Shown here: in pieces, positions 5,903 through 13,465 of the stretch
Layout: each line of letters opens with the position of its first letter
Numbering within the stretch: position 1 is the first letter of the stretch
Assembly (NCBI GenBank): GCA_902496115.1
Contig: CABUZK010000048.1
Location: forward strand, 1 to 13,470
From: an uncultured Collinsella sp.
GTDB taxonomy: Bacteria; Actinomycetota; Coriobacteriia; Coriobacteriales; Coriobacteriaceae
Reading direction: 5' to 3'
Length of the DNA stretch: 13,470 nt
Program-made: the position numbers and the translations under genes
The notes under the pieces: model-generated
What the model was told of the DNA's origin: nothing
Databases searched by the model: none
Seen by the model: the letters and a program-made list of their open reading frames with translations, nothing else

Positions 5903-6306
5903 TCAGAACATGCAAATGAAAAGTCGGTACGATGTCATTGCGGTTGCAAAAAAGCCGCCGCTAGGACCGGTTGTCACGAGACCGGCGATAACTTCAGCGG
6001 TGCCAGCAAGGTAGGGATCGCGCAGGCAAGCCTCCTCCTTCGCGTTCAGCTTGACCTTGTGAGGGACGGGGCGGTTATTTGCAGATCCGTGAGAATTGCA
6101 CCACGCCTTGGAATATGAATCCGTGCAGCGTCCGCGCTCAAAAGGGATATATCGTAATTTTCGTCGTAGTTGTCTCCGACGTAGATCTCGCTGCTCTCGG
6201 CGGGAGATCCCTCGTCGGCATAGGCTGCCGCAACGGGCACAAATGGTGTCATGACAAGTGAGAGGCAAAGAGCTGCTGAGACGATGGAGGGCAGGCATTT
6301 CTTCAT
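5903..6306 (-). pseudogene. Sec-secreted small protein or peptide precursor, frameshifted
   Basis: ATG 6306 has AAGGAG six bases upstream and opens a classic Sec signal peptide: MKK, a hydrophobic core SIVSAALCLSLVMTPFVPVA and a likely cut after AYA (residues ~27-29). The exported acidic stretch (DEGSPAESSEIYVGDNYDEN) continues to about residue 80, then hits a stop at 6046. In the neighbouring frame the coding character continues (KVKLNAKEEACLRDPYLAG, AEVIAGLVTTGPSGGFFATA) to TGA 5903, which overlaps the ribosome binding site of the next gene exactly as an operon partner should. The shift fits one lost base near 6065-6085, where a CCCC run lies. The glycine/alanine-rich helical tail is bacteriocin-like. 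The intact product would be about 130 residues. A sequencing error is the alternative to true decay. Confidence 0.55.
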
Positions 6307-6335
6307 GGCTGGCTCCTTAATCTGGCCTTTGATAG

Positions 6336-6662
6336 TTACTCGATGTCGCCTCCTTCCGCTTTATATCCGTTGTATTCGGCGTGTTTCTTTAATAAGGCAA
6401 GAGGTTCTTCCTCTCCTTCGGATAAGCCGATGATGTTTCCTTGATCATCCAGTATGAATACGGACGGAATATGCTCAAGTTCATATTGGTCATACACGGT
6501 ATTATCTTAATCTATGTATATGGGAAAGTCTCCTTCATGGACCGAGGCTTCTTCAATTGTGCTGTCCTCGGAAACAGTGAAAAGGTTCTTCCTTAAGGCT
6601 GCGAAATTATCAAGTTGTTGCATATCTTCTATGAGAGATTCGCAGTGCTGACACCACGATGC
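6336..6662 (-). pseudogene. Thioredoxin-like thiol-disulfide protein, N-terminus lost and one internal stop
   Basis: Read on the minus strand the fragment begins ASWCQHCESLIEDMQQLDNF, with the thioredoxin-fold CxxC redox centre at its very edge, and later has IPSVFILDDQGNIIGL, the cis-proline strand-turn-strand of the fold. Between them is TAA at 6507-6509 (context YID-stop-DNTVYD; a lysine codon is the likely original). It ends ...YKAEGGDIE at TAA 6336, 30 bases before the start of the secreted protein gene. Everything before the CxxC, including any signal peptide, is missing; the sequence switches at about 6660 to an unrelated gene on the other strand. Thioredoxin-like accessory proteins accompany some bacteriocin operons, where they form disulfides in the peptide; that role here is inference. 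It is low in GC. Confidence 0.7.
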
Positions 6663-7180
6663 CCGGATACCGCATCATCGGTATCAACCATGACGACCTC
6701 GCCGACGGTAGCGGCAAGGCGGGGCTGACGTTTGAGACGACCAACGATGTCCTATACAAACACATCTGGAACGACACAAAGACCAATGTCGGCGGTTGGA
6801 GGTCCTCTAAGCTCCGCGCCCGCCTGAACTCCGGTGACCTCTGGGCGCTCCTGCCGGCCGAGCTCCAGTCCAAGGCGAAGGCCGTCACGAAGATGACGGA
6901 CAACGAGGGCGGCGGTAGCGCCGGCACTCCGACGGCAACGAATGACAAGGTCTTCATCCTCTCGACGACCGAGATTTACGGAGACCTCCAGTCTGACGGC
7001 GCCCAGTACGAGTACTATGCGACGTCGAGGTATTCTGGACCTGAGATTGTGTGCTATTTCAGCACTCGTTCCGTGTCTCCGAGTGACTCAACGGACTTTA
7101 TCTATGTTGACCCTTTCGGTCGCTGGAGCAGCGGTAGTGCCAACAGTGCCGGCAACGTGTTTCCCGCTTGGTGCTTCTAG
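6659..7180 (+). pseudogene. DUF6273 domain protein, 5'-truncated
   Basis: The 173-residue frame opens MPGYRIIGINHDDLADGSGK and contains the segments TNVGGWRSSKLRARLNSGDL, ALLPAEL, KVFILSTTEIYG and a C-terminal PFGRWSSGSANSAGNVFPAW. These are hallmarks, as I recall them, of DUF6273, a presumed cell-surface domain common in gut Firmicutes and Actinobacteria and usually behind a signal peptide and other domains. The ATG falls inside the thioredoxin-like fragment of the opposite strand, has no ribosome binding site, and upstream the frame stops at 6632. I therefore judge this a C-terminal domain left after a rearrangement, though the domain itself is nearly complete. A strong terminator follows. 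Function of the domain is unknown. Confidence 0.65.
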
Positions 7181-7194
7181 ATTTTCTAGTGCAA

Positions 7195-7227
7195 GGCCCG
7201 CGCGACTCCGCGCGGGCCTATCTTTTG
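7195..7227 (+). terminator. Intrinsic terminator of the DUF6273 gene
   Basis: GGCCCGCGCG (7195-7204) and CGCGCGGGCC (7209-7218) form a perfect 10-bp GC-rich stem with a four-base loop, followed by TATCTTTT, 15 bases after the stop codon. Confidence 0.85.
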
Positions 7228-7616
7228 GCAAGTGTACGAACGGTTTAGGTTCGCGGCAGGTATTCGGGTTGAGGAGAAATAGGGTCATACAGCGGCTCTC
7301 AGAGCGCCAGCCGCACTCCTCCGCCATTACCTCTGCGGCGTCCTCGTATAGAGCCCGTCCTGCTTGGCGTTTCGTTGCAACAGCCCACTTGTCCACCGAT
7401 CAAGTGAACTACTGGAATAAATACAGCGACACGCTTGTTCGTTACAGTCGCTATATCTGCGTAAATCGCCGCGATAAATACAGCCTGTACTCGTCTGTAT
7501 ACCAGCTACGCGTATGTAGATTCATATCGCGTTAATAAATCGGCTCAAGCGCGTGCAAAACGCGCAAGTAGCCGCAAAAGGCAGTTATCGCGTAGGTAGA
7601 TTATTGGCACCCTGTT
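7228..7616. other. Gene-free stretch rich in small dyads
   Basis: No supported gene. A minus-strand frame from about 7396 (start of product MDKWAVATKRQAGRALYEDA) has protein-like composition over ~55 residues but runs into the terminator and the DUF6273 gene, so at most it is a fragment. Small hairpins: CACTTG/CAAGTG (7386-7406), AGCGAC/GTCGCT (7425-7452), GCGCGT/ACGCGC (7549-7565). ATAAATACAGC occurs twice, near 7417 and 7473. Composition becomes AT-rich towards 7620. Confidence 0.4.
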
Positions 7617-7644
7617 GCTTAATCAAAATTAAGCAATTGCTTAA
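7617..7644. promoter_or_regulatory. Overlapping TTAAGC dyads
   Basis: GCTTAAT-CAAA-ATTAAGC (7617-7634) overlaps the perfect 16-base palindrome TTAAGCAATTGCTTAA (7629-7644), so GCTTAA-type half-sites occur three times in alternating orientation. This is the pattern of a tandem operator, but no divergent gene is near. It lies just beyond the tRNA terminator. Confidence 0.35.
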
Positions 7645-7647
7645 AAC

Positions 7648-7675
7648 AAAAAAAGTCAGGCACTAGGTGCCTGAC
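7648..7675 (-). terminator. Intrinsic terminator after tRNA-Pro
   Basis: On the minus strand GTCAGGCAC pairs with GTGCCTGAC (9 bp, three-base loop) and is followed by seven T. It begins 12 bases past the tRNA 3' end. Confidence 0.9.
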
Positions 7676-7686
7676 CTGCAAACTTC

Positions 7687-7763
<77 letters not shown>

Positions 7764-7802
7764 AAGCTTTTGTTTGTTGCTCTGCTCTCGCTCGCAACAG
7801 GG

Positions 7803-7835
7803 AGTATATTAACCCGAAACTTTGCCCTTGTGCAA
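7803..7835 (-). promoter_or_regulatory. Probable tRNA-Pro promoter
   Basis: On the minus strand, TTGCAC (7835-7830) is followed after 17 bases by TTAATA (7812-7807), with TATACT overlapping just downstream. The elements are partial matches to -35 and -10 consensus and lie about 40 bases before the tRNA 5' end, in the short gap after coaBC. Confidence 0.4.
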
Positions 7836-7843
7836 GAACTTTT

Positions 7844-9058
7844 TTACAAATTTTGAAGCAAGTCCAAAATTGTATCTGCGAGCTGGGGCTTTGTTAGTAC
7901 GGGAAGTTCTTGCGTACCCGCCATGCTCACGATCCAAGCCTTGTTGGTATCGGTTCCAAAGCCCGAATCGGCGCGCGAGACATCGTTGGCGATAATCGCA
8001 TCGCAACCCTTGCGGTCGAGCTTTCGCTGCGCGTACTCCACGACGTTATCAGTCTCTGCCGCAAAGCCGATCACGCACCGCTCTCCCTTTTGGCGCGAAA
8101 GCTCAGCCAAGATATCGACCGTCTCAATCAGTTCAATGTGATCCAATCGTTCGTTGGCCTTTTTGAGCTTATGGTCGGCAGGGGCTGCGGGGGTGTAGTC
8201 GGCGACGGCTGCGGCACAAATGGCCGCATCGGCCGTCTGAAAAGCGCTCAGCGCCGCTTGCAGCATCTCTGCGGCGGTCTGCACGCGCACGCACTCCACG
8301 CCGCGGGGAACATCGAGCGATGTCGGTCCCAGCACAAGCATGACCGCAGCGCCGCGGCGTGCAGCCTCCCCCGCCAGGGCGATGCCCATCTTGCCCGATG
8401 ATCGGTTGCCAATAAAGCGTACAGGGTCGATCGGTTCGTGCGTGGGGCCGGCAGTGATTACGATGCGCTTGCCCGCCAGGTCTTGCGGGACGGGGTTCAG
8501 CACCTCGCATACGGCCTCGACGATGTCCTCGGGCTCGCTCATGCGTCCCGTGTCCACGTCGCCGCAGGCAAGGTAGCCGCTGCCGGGTCCCACCACATGG
8601 ACGCCACGGGCGCGCAATGTGGCCATGTTGGCCTGCGTAGCCGGCGCCTTCCACATGCCGTTGTTCATGGCGGGGGCGATCACGATGGGTCGCAGCGTGG
8701 CAAGCAGCGTGGTGGAGATGAGGTCATCGGCGATACCGTTTGCCATCTTGGCGATGATATTGGCCGTCGCGGGCGCCACGACCACCAGATCGGGCTCCTG
8801 CGCCAGCGAAATGTGGTGGATGGGGTCGGAGGGATCGTCGAATAGGCCCACGGCAACGGGCTCGTTGGTGAGCGCACGGAAGGTGAGCGGGCCCACAAAC
8901 TCGGTGGCATGCTCGCTCATAACGACCTTAACGCGCGCTCCGCGCTTTTGCAGCAGGCGCACGATATTGCACGACTTATAGGCGGCGATCCCGCCGGTAA
9001 TGCCCAGCAGGATCGTCTTTCCCTCAAGTTGCATTGAATTGTCGGGTGCCGCCGTCAT
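7844..9058 (-). CDS. coaBC: Bifunctional phosphopantothenoylcysteine decarboxylase / phosphopantothenate-cysteine ligase
   Basis: It makes 4'-phosphopantetheine in coenzyme A synthesis: the C-terminal half ligates cysteine to 4'-phosphopantothenate using CTP, the N-terminal flavoprotein half decarboxylates the product. The protein has 404 residues, normal for the family. The CoaC half shows the flavin loop GITGGIAAYKS (19-29), active-site HHISLA (His81/82), PAMN (129-132) and the lid cysteine in GYLACGDVDTGRM (Cys165). The CoaB half shows ITAGPTHEPIDPVRFIGNRS (201-220), a CAAAVADY strand and the KLKK segment. ATG 9058 is chosen because AAGGAAG lies seven bases upstream and it starts 2 bases after the previous stop. 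A longer frame to 9100 would overlap the upstream gene. Cytoplasmic, last protein gene of the operon. Confidence 0.97.
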   Translation of the reverse strand: MTAAPDNSMQLEGKTILLGITGGIAAYKSCNIVRLLQKRGARVKVVMSEHATEFVGPLTFRALTNEPVAVGLFDDPSDPIHHISLAQEPDLVVVAPATANIIAKMANGIADDLISTTLLATLRPIVIAPAMNNGMWKAPATQANMATLRARGVHVVGPGSGYLACGDVDTGRMSEPEDIVEAVCEVLNPVPQDLAGKRIVITAGPTHEPIDPVRFIGNRSSGKMGIALAGEAARRGAAVMLVLGPTSLDVPRGVECVRVQTAAEMLQAALSAFQTADAAICAAAVADYTPAAPADHKLKKANERLDHIELIETVDILAELSRQKGERCVIGFAAETDNVVEYAQRKLDRKGCDAIIANDVSRADSGFGTDTNKAWIVSMAGTQELPVLTKPQLADTILDLLQNL

Positions 9059-9060
9059 CG

Positions 9061-9780
9061 TTAGGCTTCCTTGCTGGGAAGCACCAGCAGACGGTGGCAA
9101 TACGGGCAGTGCGCGATCTCGCTACCGTCGTGGTTGAGGTCGCTCATGGACGATGCCTGCAGTGCGGTGTGGCAGATGGTGGGAATGTTGCCCTTGATGG
9201 TTTCGACGGCCAGGCCGCGGAACTGCTTGAGCAGACGCTCGTAGTCGGTGAGCACGTCGGTCGGCAGCGTGGCGGCAAGGGCGGTACGCTCCTTGATGGC
9301 CGCATCAATCTGTGCCTGGAGGTCGGCGGCCTTGGCGCGTGCAGCCTTGGTATCTGCCTTCACGCCCTCCTCGAATTTGGCGATGATGGCCTGCGCGCGA
9401 GCCTCGCGGTCGAGCGCCTCCTTGTGGGCGACGACGACGTCCTTGCGGGTGTGCTCGATCTTGTCTAGGCGCTTGGCCAGGGTGGCGAGCTCGTTCTCCA
9501 GGTCCTGAACCTCGCGGTAGTCAGATCCGTCAACGTGACGCTTCTTGGCGGCCTCGATGGCGTTATTGGTCTGGATCTCGGTAGTGTTGAGGTCGTCGAG
9601 CTCAATGTCCAGATCCTTGCGCTGGGCGTAGAGCTTGGTCATCTCGGACTTGAGCTTAACGTAGGTCTTGCGCTTGGAAGCGAGCTCCTTGAGCTCCGGC
9701 ATATTGGCAAGTTCGCTCTTGTTGCGGGCGAGCTCCAAATCGATCTGTTGCAGCTTGAGTAGCGTAGCGCCGGCGCTCAT
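9061..9780 (-). CDS. Coiled-coil protein with degenerate C-terminal zinc ribbon (COG1579 / C4-type zinc ribbon family)
   Basis: The 239-residue protein is almost wholly helical and charged from 5 to about 170, predicting a long coiled coil, then a small C-terminal domain (about 195-235) with CPYCHRLL. This layout matches the widespread COG1579 family (CT398-like), whose role is not firmly known; links to RNA or nucleic-acid metabolism have been suggested. Typical members have two CxxC knuckles. Here the first is reduced to TICHTAL with one cysteine (Cys203), while the second is intact (Cys225, Cys228), so metal binding may use three Cys plus His or may be lost. ATG 9780 has AAGGAG seven bases upstream and overlaps the previous stop as ATGA. 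Next to a Nif3-like gene, a frequent neighbour of this family in my recall. Confidence 0.88.
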   Translation of the reverse strand: MSAGATLLKLQQIDLELARNKSELANMPELKELASKRKTYVKLKSEMTKLYAQRKDLDIELDDLNTTEIQTNNAIEAAKKRHVDGSDYREVQDLENELATLAKRLDKIEHTRKDVVVAHKEALDREARAQAIIAKFEEGVKADTKAARAKAADLQAQIDAAIKERTALAATLPTDVLTDYERLLKQFRGLAVETIKGNIPTICHTALQASSMSDLNHDGSEIAHCPYCHRLLVLPSKEA

Positions 9781-10586
9781 AAGTTCTCTCCTTTTGTCAC
9801 AGTCCACCATTGGCAAGGGTTCAGTATTTTAATCGCATGACGGGGGTTGACCCCGGCATCAACTGCAGAGTTCATCAATATATCAACGAACGGCTCCTCG
9901 GAGCGGTCGTGGCCGAGCAAGATCACCGGTAGCCCGCGCAAGGCAAGGTCTTGCGCCACATGGTAGCCCGCCTCGCCCGTCACGATGACATCTGCGCCCG
10001 CGGCGATGGCGAGCTCTCCAAAGTCGCCCAGGGAGCCGCCTAAAATAGCGACGGTACGGCATGCGTGCTCGGCTTCGCCCCACGCACGCGGGTCGCTGCC
10101 GAAGGCCGTGGCAGCACGGGTGGCAAGATCGCGCAGCGTGCACGGGTCGTTGAGCGTTGCAAGCGCGCCCAGGCCGGTGGTCTCGGGGTCGTCCACGTGC
10201 TCCAGTGAGCTCACGGGTGCGGCACCCAGCAGCTCGCTCAGGCAGATGCGGGCTTCTTGCGAGCGGTCCAGGTTGGTGTGGAGCGAGATAATGCTCACCC
10301 CGCAGCGGGCAGCTTCGTAGAGGGCCGCGCTGCACTGGGGTCGTGTGGCATCCGCCGGGCAAAAGGCCTCGGGTGCCTTGATGTATATGGGATGATGCGT
10401 CAGCAGCACGTTGGCGCCGGCTTCTTGGGCGCGGCGAACATTAGCCTCGGTCGCATCGAGTGCGCAGGCAACGCCGGTGATCTCCGCGGCCGGATCGCCA
10501 ACGGAGAGTCCTACGTGATCCCAGCCCTCGGCGTCCGCTTTGGGATAGCGTGCCAGCAGCGCGCGCTCAAGCTCGGCGACGATCAT
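9777..10586 (-). CDS. Nif3-like dinuclear metal centre protein
   Basis: The 269 residues match the NIF3/YbgI (DUF34) family, toroidal hexamers with two metal ions per subunit. They are often annotated as GTP cyclohydrolase 1 type 2 homologs, but their true reaction is unsettled. Metal-ligand motifs are all visible: LLTHHPI (His64, His65), ISLHTNLDR (His103, Asp107), TGEAGYHVAQD (His209) and LGHDRSEEP (His226, Glu230). The N-terminal WDHVGLSVGD segment is also characteristic. The start ATG overlaps the cysteine desulfurase stop as ATGA, with GTGGGTG as a modest ribosome binding site. The stop overlaps the next start, so three genes are translationally coupled. Cytoplasmic. Confidence 0.93.
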   Translation of the reverse strand: MIVAELERALLARYPKADAEGWDHVGLSVGDPAAEITGVACALDATEANVRRAQEAGANVLLTHHPIYIKAPEAFCPADATRPQCSAALYEAARCGVSIISLHTNLDRSQEARICLSELLGAAPVSSLEHVDDPETTGLGALATLNDPCTLRDLATRAATAFGSDPRAWGEAEHACRTVAILGGSLGDFGELAIAAGADVIVTGEAGYHVAQDLALRGLPVILLGHDRSEEPFVDILMNSAVDAGVNPRHAIKILNPCQWWTVTKGENL

Positions 10587-11761
10587 GCGGCACCCACGAT
10601 CGAGAGCAGCGTCTGGGCGAACTCGTCCAGATCGCTCGGATTCACGCGGTCATCAAAGGAAATGCGCAGTGCGCCCAATGCCTGCTCGCGACCGATGCCC
10701 ATCGCGCTCAAAACGTGGCTGGGGTCCATACTGCCGCTCGAGCATGCCGAGCCTGCCGATACCTCAAAGCCGGCGGCGTCGAGCTTGATGATGAGCTCCT
10801 CGGAGTCCATGCCGTCAATGTAGATCGAAACCATACCCGGCAGACGATCGGCCTGCGCGTAGTCGCCCATCGTGGCGTGAATGCGAGGATGGGCCGTAAG
10901 CGTGGCGTAGAGCTTATCGGATAAGGCCTGTAGCGTTGTGCGCTCCTGGGCCACATGGGGCGCCAGCGTGCGGGCGGCGGCGGCAAAAGCCAGCTGTGTA
11001 CGCAGGTCCTGCGTGCCCGCGCGACGTCCGGCTTCCTGTCCGCCGCCAAAAATGCGGGGGCGCAGTGGCGTGCGGGTCTTAACGTAAAGCGCGCCGGATG
11101 CCACAGGACCGCCAATTTTATGGGCGGCGACGGACATGGCATCGACGCCCAGCTCGGCGGCATCGAGCGGAATGTGCAGATACCCCTGGATGGCATCGGT
11201 GTGGAACAGGGCGCCCACGGTATGCGCGGCCGCGGCAAGCTCGCGGATGGGCTGCACCACGCCGGTCTCGTTGTTGGCAACCATGATGCTCACGAGCGCC
11301 ACGTCGTCGCCTAGCAGCTCGACAAGCGCGGCAGGCTCAATGTAGCCCACGCGGCAGGGCTGCACCAGGTCGACGGTAAAGCCGGCGGCACGCAGCAGCG
11401 GCAGGTTGTCCAGAATCGAATCGTGCTCGATGGCAGATACGATCACGCGGTTACGCATGCGATCGCGCTGACGAGCGCCCTCGGCAAGACCGAGCAGCGC
11501 CAGCTGGTTGGCTTCGGTGCCGCCGTTGGTAAGGATGATCTCGGACGGGCGAACGCGTGCGCCAAAGCTACGGGCGATCTCGCGACGGGCGACTTCCAGG
11601 CGTGCGGCGGCCTTGCGGCCAAGCGAGTGCAGCGAGTTGGGGTTGACGCCGGCAAGCTCGCTGTCGTCGTACTCGCGCTGCGCAAGGAGCGCCTCGGCGC
11701 GCATAGGCGTCGAGGCGGCGTAGTCAAGATTCACGGGTATGCGGTTTTGACCTGCGGTCAT
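10583..11761 (-). CDS. Cysteine desulfurase, NifS/IscS type
   Basis: This PLP enzyme takes sulfur from L-cysteine as an enzyme persulfide for iron-sulfur clusters, thiolated tRNA or cofactors, leaving alanine. It has 392 residues, normal for class I. Visible: N-terminal LDYAASTP, TNGGTEAN (cofactor phosphate, 78-85), AIEHDSILD with His113 over the PLP ring, NNETGVVQP (163-171), HTDAIQ (Asp189), the PLP lysine in SVAAHKIGGP (Lys215), and the mobile loop SAGSACSSG with catalytic Cys340. The start ATG 11761 lies 6 bases after the rpe stop; AGGAGG sits 11 bases upstream, inside the end of rpe. No scaffold gene (iscU/nifU) or thiI/mnmA is in the window, so the sulfur acceptor cannot be deduced. 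Confidence 0.95.
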   Translation of the reverse strand: MTAGQNRIPVNLDYAASTPMRAEALLAQREYDDSELAGVNPNSLHSLGRKAAARLEVARREIARSFGARVRPSEIILTNGGTEANQLALLGLAEGARQRDRMRNRVIVSAIEHDSILDNLPLLRAAGFTVDLVQPCRVGYIEPAALVELLGDDVALVSIMVANNETGVVQPIRELAAAAHTVGALFHTDAIQGYLHIPLDAAELGVDAMSVAAHKIGGPVASGALYVKTRTPLRPRIFGGGQEAGRRAGTQDLRTQLAFAAAARTLAPHVAQERTTLQALSDKLYATLTAHPRIHATMGDYAQADRLPGMVSIYIDGMDSEELIIKLDAAGFEVSAGSACSSGSMDPSHVLSAMGIGREQALGALRISFDDRVNPSDLDEFAQTLLSIVGAA

Positions 11762-11767
11762 AAGGGT

Positions 11768-12439
11768 TTATGCCTCCTGTGCGGCCTCGTTGCACAGCTT
11801 CTGCAGCAGCGCAACCTCGGCAGCGGGATCTTCAGACTTAAATACGGCGGAACCGGCCACCAGGACATTTGCGCCAGCCTTAACGACCTCGGCAATGTTC
11901 TTGGAAGAAATGCCGCCGTCGACCTCAATGAGTGGCGAAACGCCGTGACGCTCGCACATGGCCTTGAGCTCGTGCAGTTTGGCAATGGTACCGGGGATAA
12001 AGCTCTGGCCGCCAAAGCCGGGGTTCACGCTCATGAGCAGCACCATGTCGACAACATCGATGATGCTTTCGAGCACACAGACGGGCGTGGCGGGGTTGAG
12101 CACCACACCGGCCTTGACGCCGCGCTGCTGCAGGTGCGTGAGCGTGCGGTGCAGGTGTGTGGAGGCCTCGTAGTGCACAGTGATCATATCGGCACCGGCA
12201 TCGGCGTACCAATCAACCGTCTCGTCGGGGTTCGACACCATCAGGTGCGCATCGACCGGCACGTCGGTGGAGCGCTTGACGGCCTTGAGGATATCGACGC
12301 CAAAGGTGAGGTTGCCGGTAAAGTGACCGTCCATGACGTCAAAGTGCACGTAGTCGGCGCCGGCGATCTTGTCGAGCTCGCCCTTGAGGTTGGCCATGTC
12401 GGCCGAAAGGACAGACGGAGCGATTTTGATGGAACCCAT
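11768..12439 (-). CDS. rpe: Ribulose-phosphate 3-epimerase
   Basis: It interconverts D-ribulose 5-phosphate and D-xylulose 5-phosphate in the pentose phosphate pathway. The 223-residue TIM barrel has all family marks: IAPSVLSAD (6-14), HFDVMDGHF with metal ligands His32 and Asp34, DAHLMV (His65), SVNPGFGGQSF (137-147) and EVDGGI with Asp174, the second acid. ATG 12439 follows AGAAAGG by eight bases and comes 18 bases after the gpsA stop. Cytoplasmic, second gene of the operon. Confidence 0.97.
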   Translation of the reverse strand: MGSIKIAPSVLSADMANLKGELDKIAGADYVHFDVMDGHFTGNLTFGVDILKAVKRSTDVPVDAHLMVSNPDETVDWYADAGADMITVHYEASTHLHRTLTHLQQRGVKAGVVLNPATPVCVLESIIDVVDMVLLMSVNPGFGGQSFIPGTIAKLHELKAMCERHGVSPLIEVDGGISSKNIAEVVKAGANVLVAGSAVFKSEDPAAEVALLQKLCNEAAQEA

Positions 12440-12457
12440 GGTAGTAGCCTTTCTGCG

Positions 12458-13465
12458 CTAGTCGGTAAGTCCGTAGAACTCTTGAGAAGGGACGCGGTCG
12501 GTAAGGATTTCGAGCGCCCTATCCAAAGTAACACCGTTGTAGAGCGTTTGCTCCACGGCAAAGGTGAGCGGAATGTCTACGCCCAGTGAACGGGCGAGCT
12601 CGCTCACACTGCGGGCGGCGACGGCGCCCTCCACCACCATATGCGTGCGCGTCTGATATTCGTCGAGCGAAACGCCGTGGGCAAACTCGTAGCCAAAGGT
12701 GCGGTTGCGCGAATGCTCGGAGGTGCAGGTGGCAATGAGGTCACCCATGCCGGCAAGCCCCATGCAGGTCATGGCCTGGCCGCCGCGGGCGTGCACCAGG
12801 CGGCTGATCTCGGCCAAGCCGCGCGTCATGATGAGGGCAAGTGTGTTGTCGCCCGCGCCCGAGCCGGCGGAGATGCCGCACACGATGGCGATAACGTTCT
12901 TCATGGCGCCGCATACCTCGACGCCGGTCATATCCTGCGACAGGTAGATGCGGAAGGCCGTGGACAGCAGCAGCTCCTTAAAGGTCTCCCCTACCTGCGG
13001 ATCCTCGCTGGCGATGACGGCGGCAGAGAGCCCGCCGCGGCAAATCTCCTCGGCATGATTGGGGCCCGAGAGGGCCGCCACGCGCCGGTCGTTGCCGATC
13101 TCGCTGGCAATGACCTCGCTCATAAGCAGGCCGGACTCGGGCTCGATGCCCTTGGTGAGGCACAGGACCGAAGTTTCGACATCGATATACGGCGCTGCCC
13201 GATGGCACACGTCGCGCAAGTGCGTGGAGGGAACAGCAAAGATGATCGCATCGGCACCGTCGAGCGCCTGGGCGAGCTCGGTCGTTGCTACCACGTTGTC
13301 CGGCAGCTCGTATCCCACCAAATAGCGCGGGTTGCGATGCTTGCAGTTAATGCCGGCGGCCGTCTGCTCGCTATGGGCCCACATGGTCACGCGCTCGGCT
13401 CGCGCGGCGGCAAGGCCGGCGACAGCGGTTCCCCAGGAGCCGGAGCCAATCAGCGCAACATTCAT
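12458..13465 (-). CDS. gpsA: NAD(P)-dependent glycerol-3-phosphate dehydrogenase
   Basis: It reduces dihydroxyacetone phosphate to sn-glycerol 3-phosphate, the backbone for phospholipids. The 335 residues are the normal length. The Rossmann loop GSGSWGTA lies at 7-14; TKGIE with Lys105, SGPNHAEE (133-140), GAMKN with the catalytic Lys189, and HSRNRTFG in the C-terminal helical domain are all present. The start ATG is 5 bases from the window edge, so its promoter and ribosome binding site lie outside; it may not be the first gene of the operon. It ends with TAG 18 bases before rpe. Confidence 0.97.
   Translation of the reverse strand: MNVALIGSGSWGTAVAGLAAARAERVTMWAHSEQTAAGINCKHRNPRYLVGYELPDNVVATTELAQALDGADAIIFAVPSTHLRDVCHRAAPYIDVETSVLCLTKGIEPESGLLMSEVIASEIGNDRRVAALSGPNHAEEICRGGLSAAVIASEDPQVGETFKELLLSTAFRIYLSQDMTGVEVCGAMKNVIAIVCGISAGSGAGDNTLALIMTRGLAEISRLVHARGGQAMTCMGLAGMGDLIATCTSEHSRNRTFGYEFAHGVSLDEYQTRTHMVVEGAVAARSVSELARSLGVDIPLTFAVEQTLYNGVTLDRALEILTDRVPSQEFYGLTD

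Noticed and set aside
7088..7396. 102-residue minus-strand frame opposite the DUF6273 end
   Set aside because: It crosses a strong terminator and the coding strand of DUF6273. Only its first ~55 residues look protein-like, so at most it is a fragment.
8169..11727. Long open frames opposite or offset to coaBC, the Nif3-like gene and the cysteine desulfurase
   Set aside because: They are shadows produced by high GC. The sense frames carry complete enzyme motifs and linked starts and stops.
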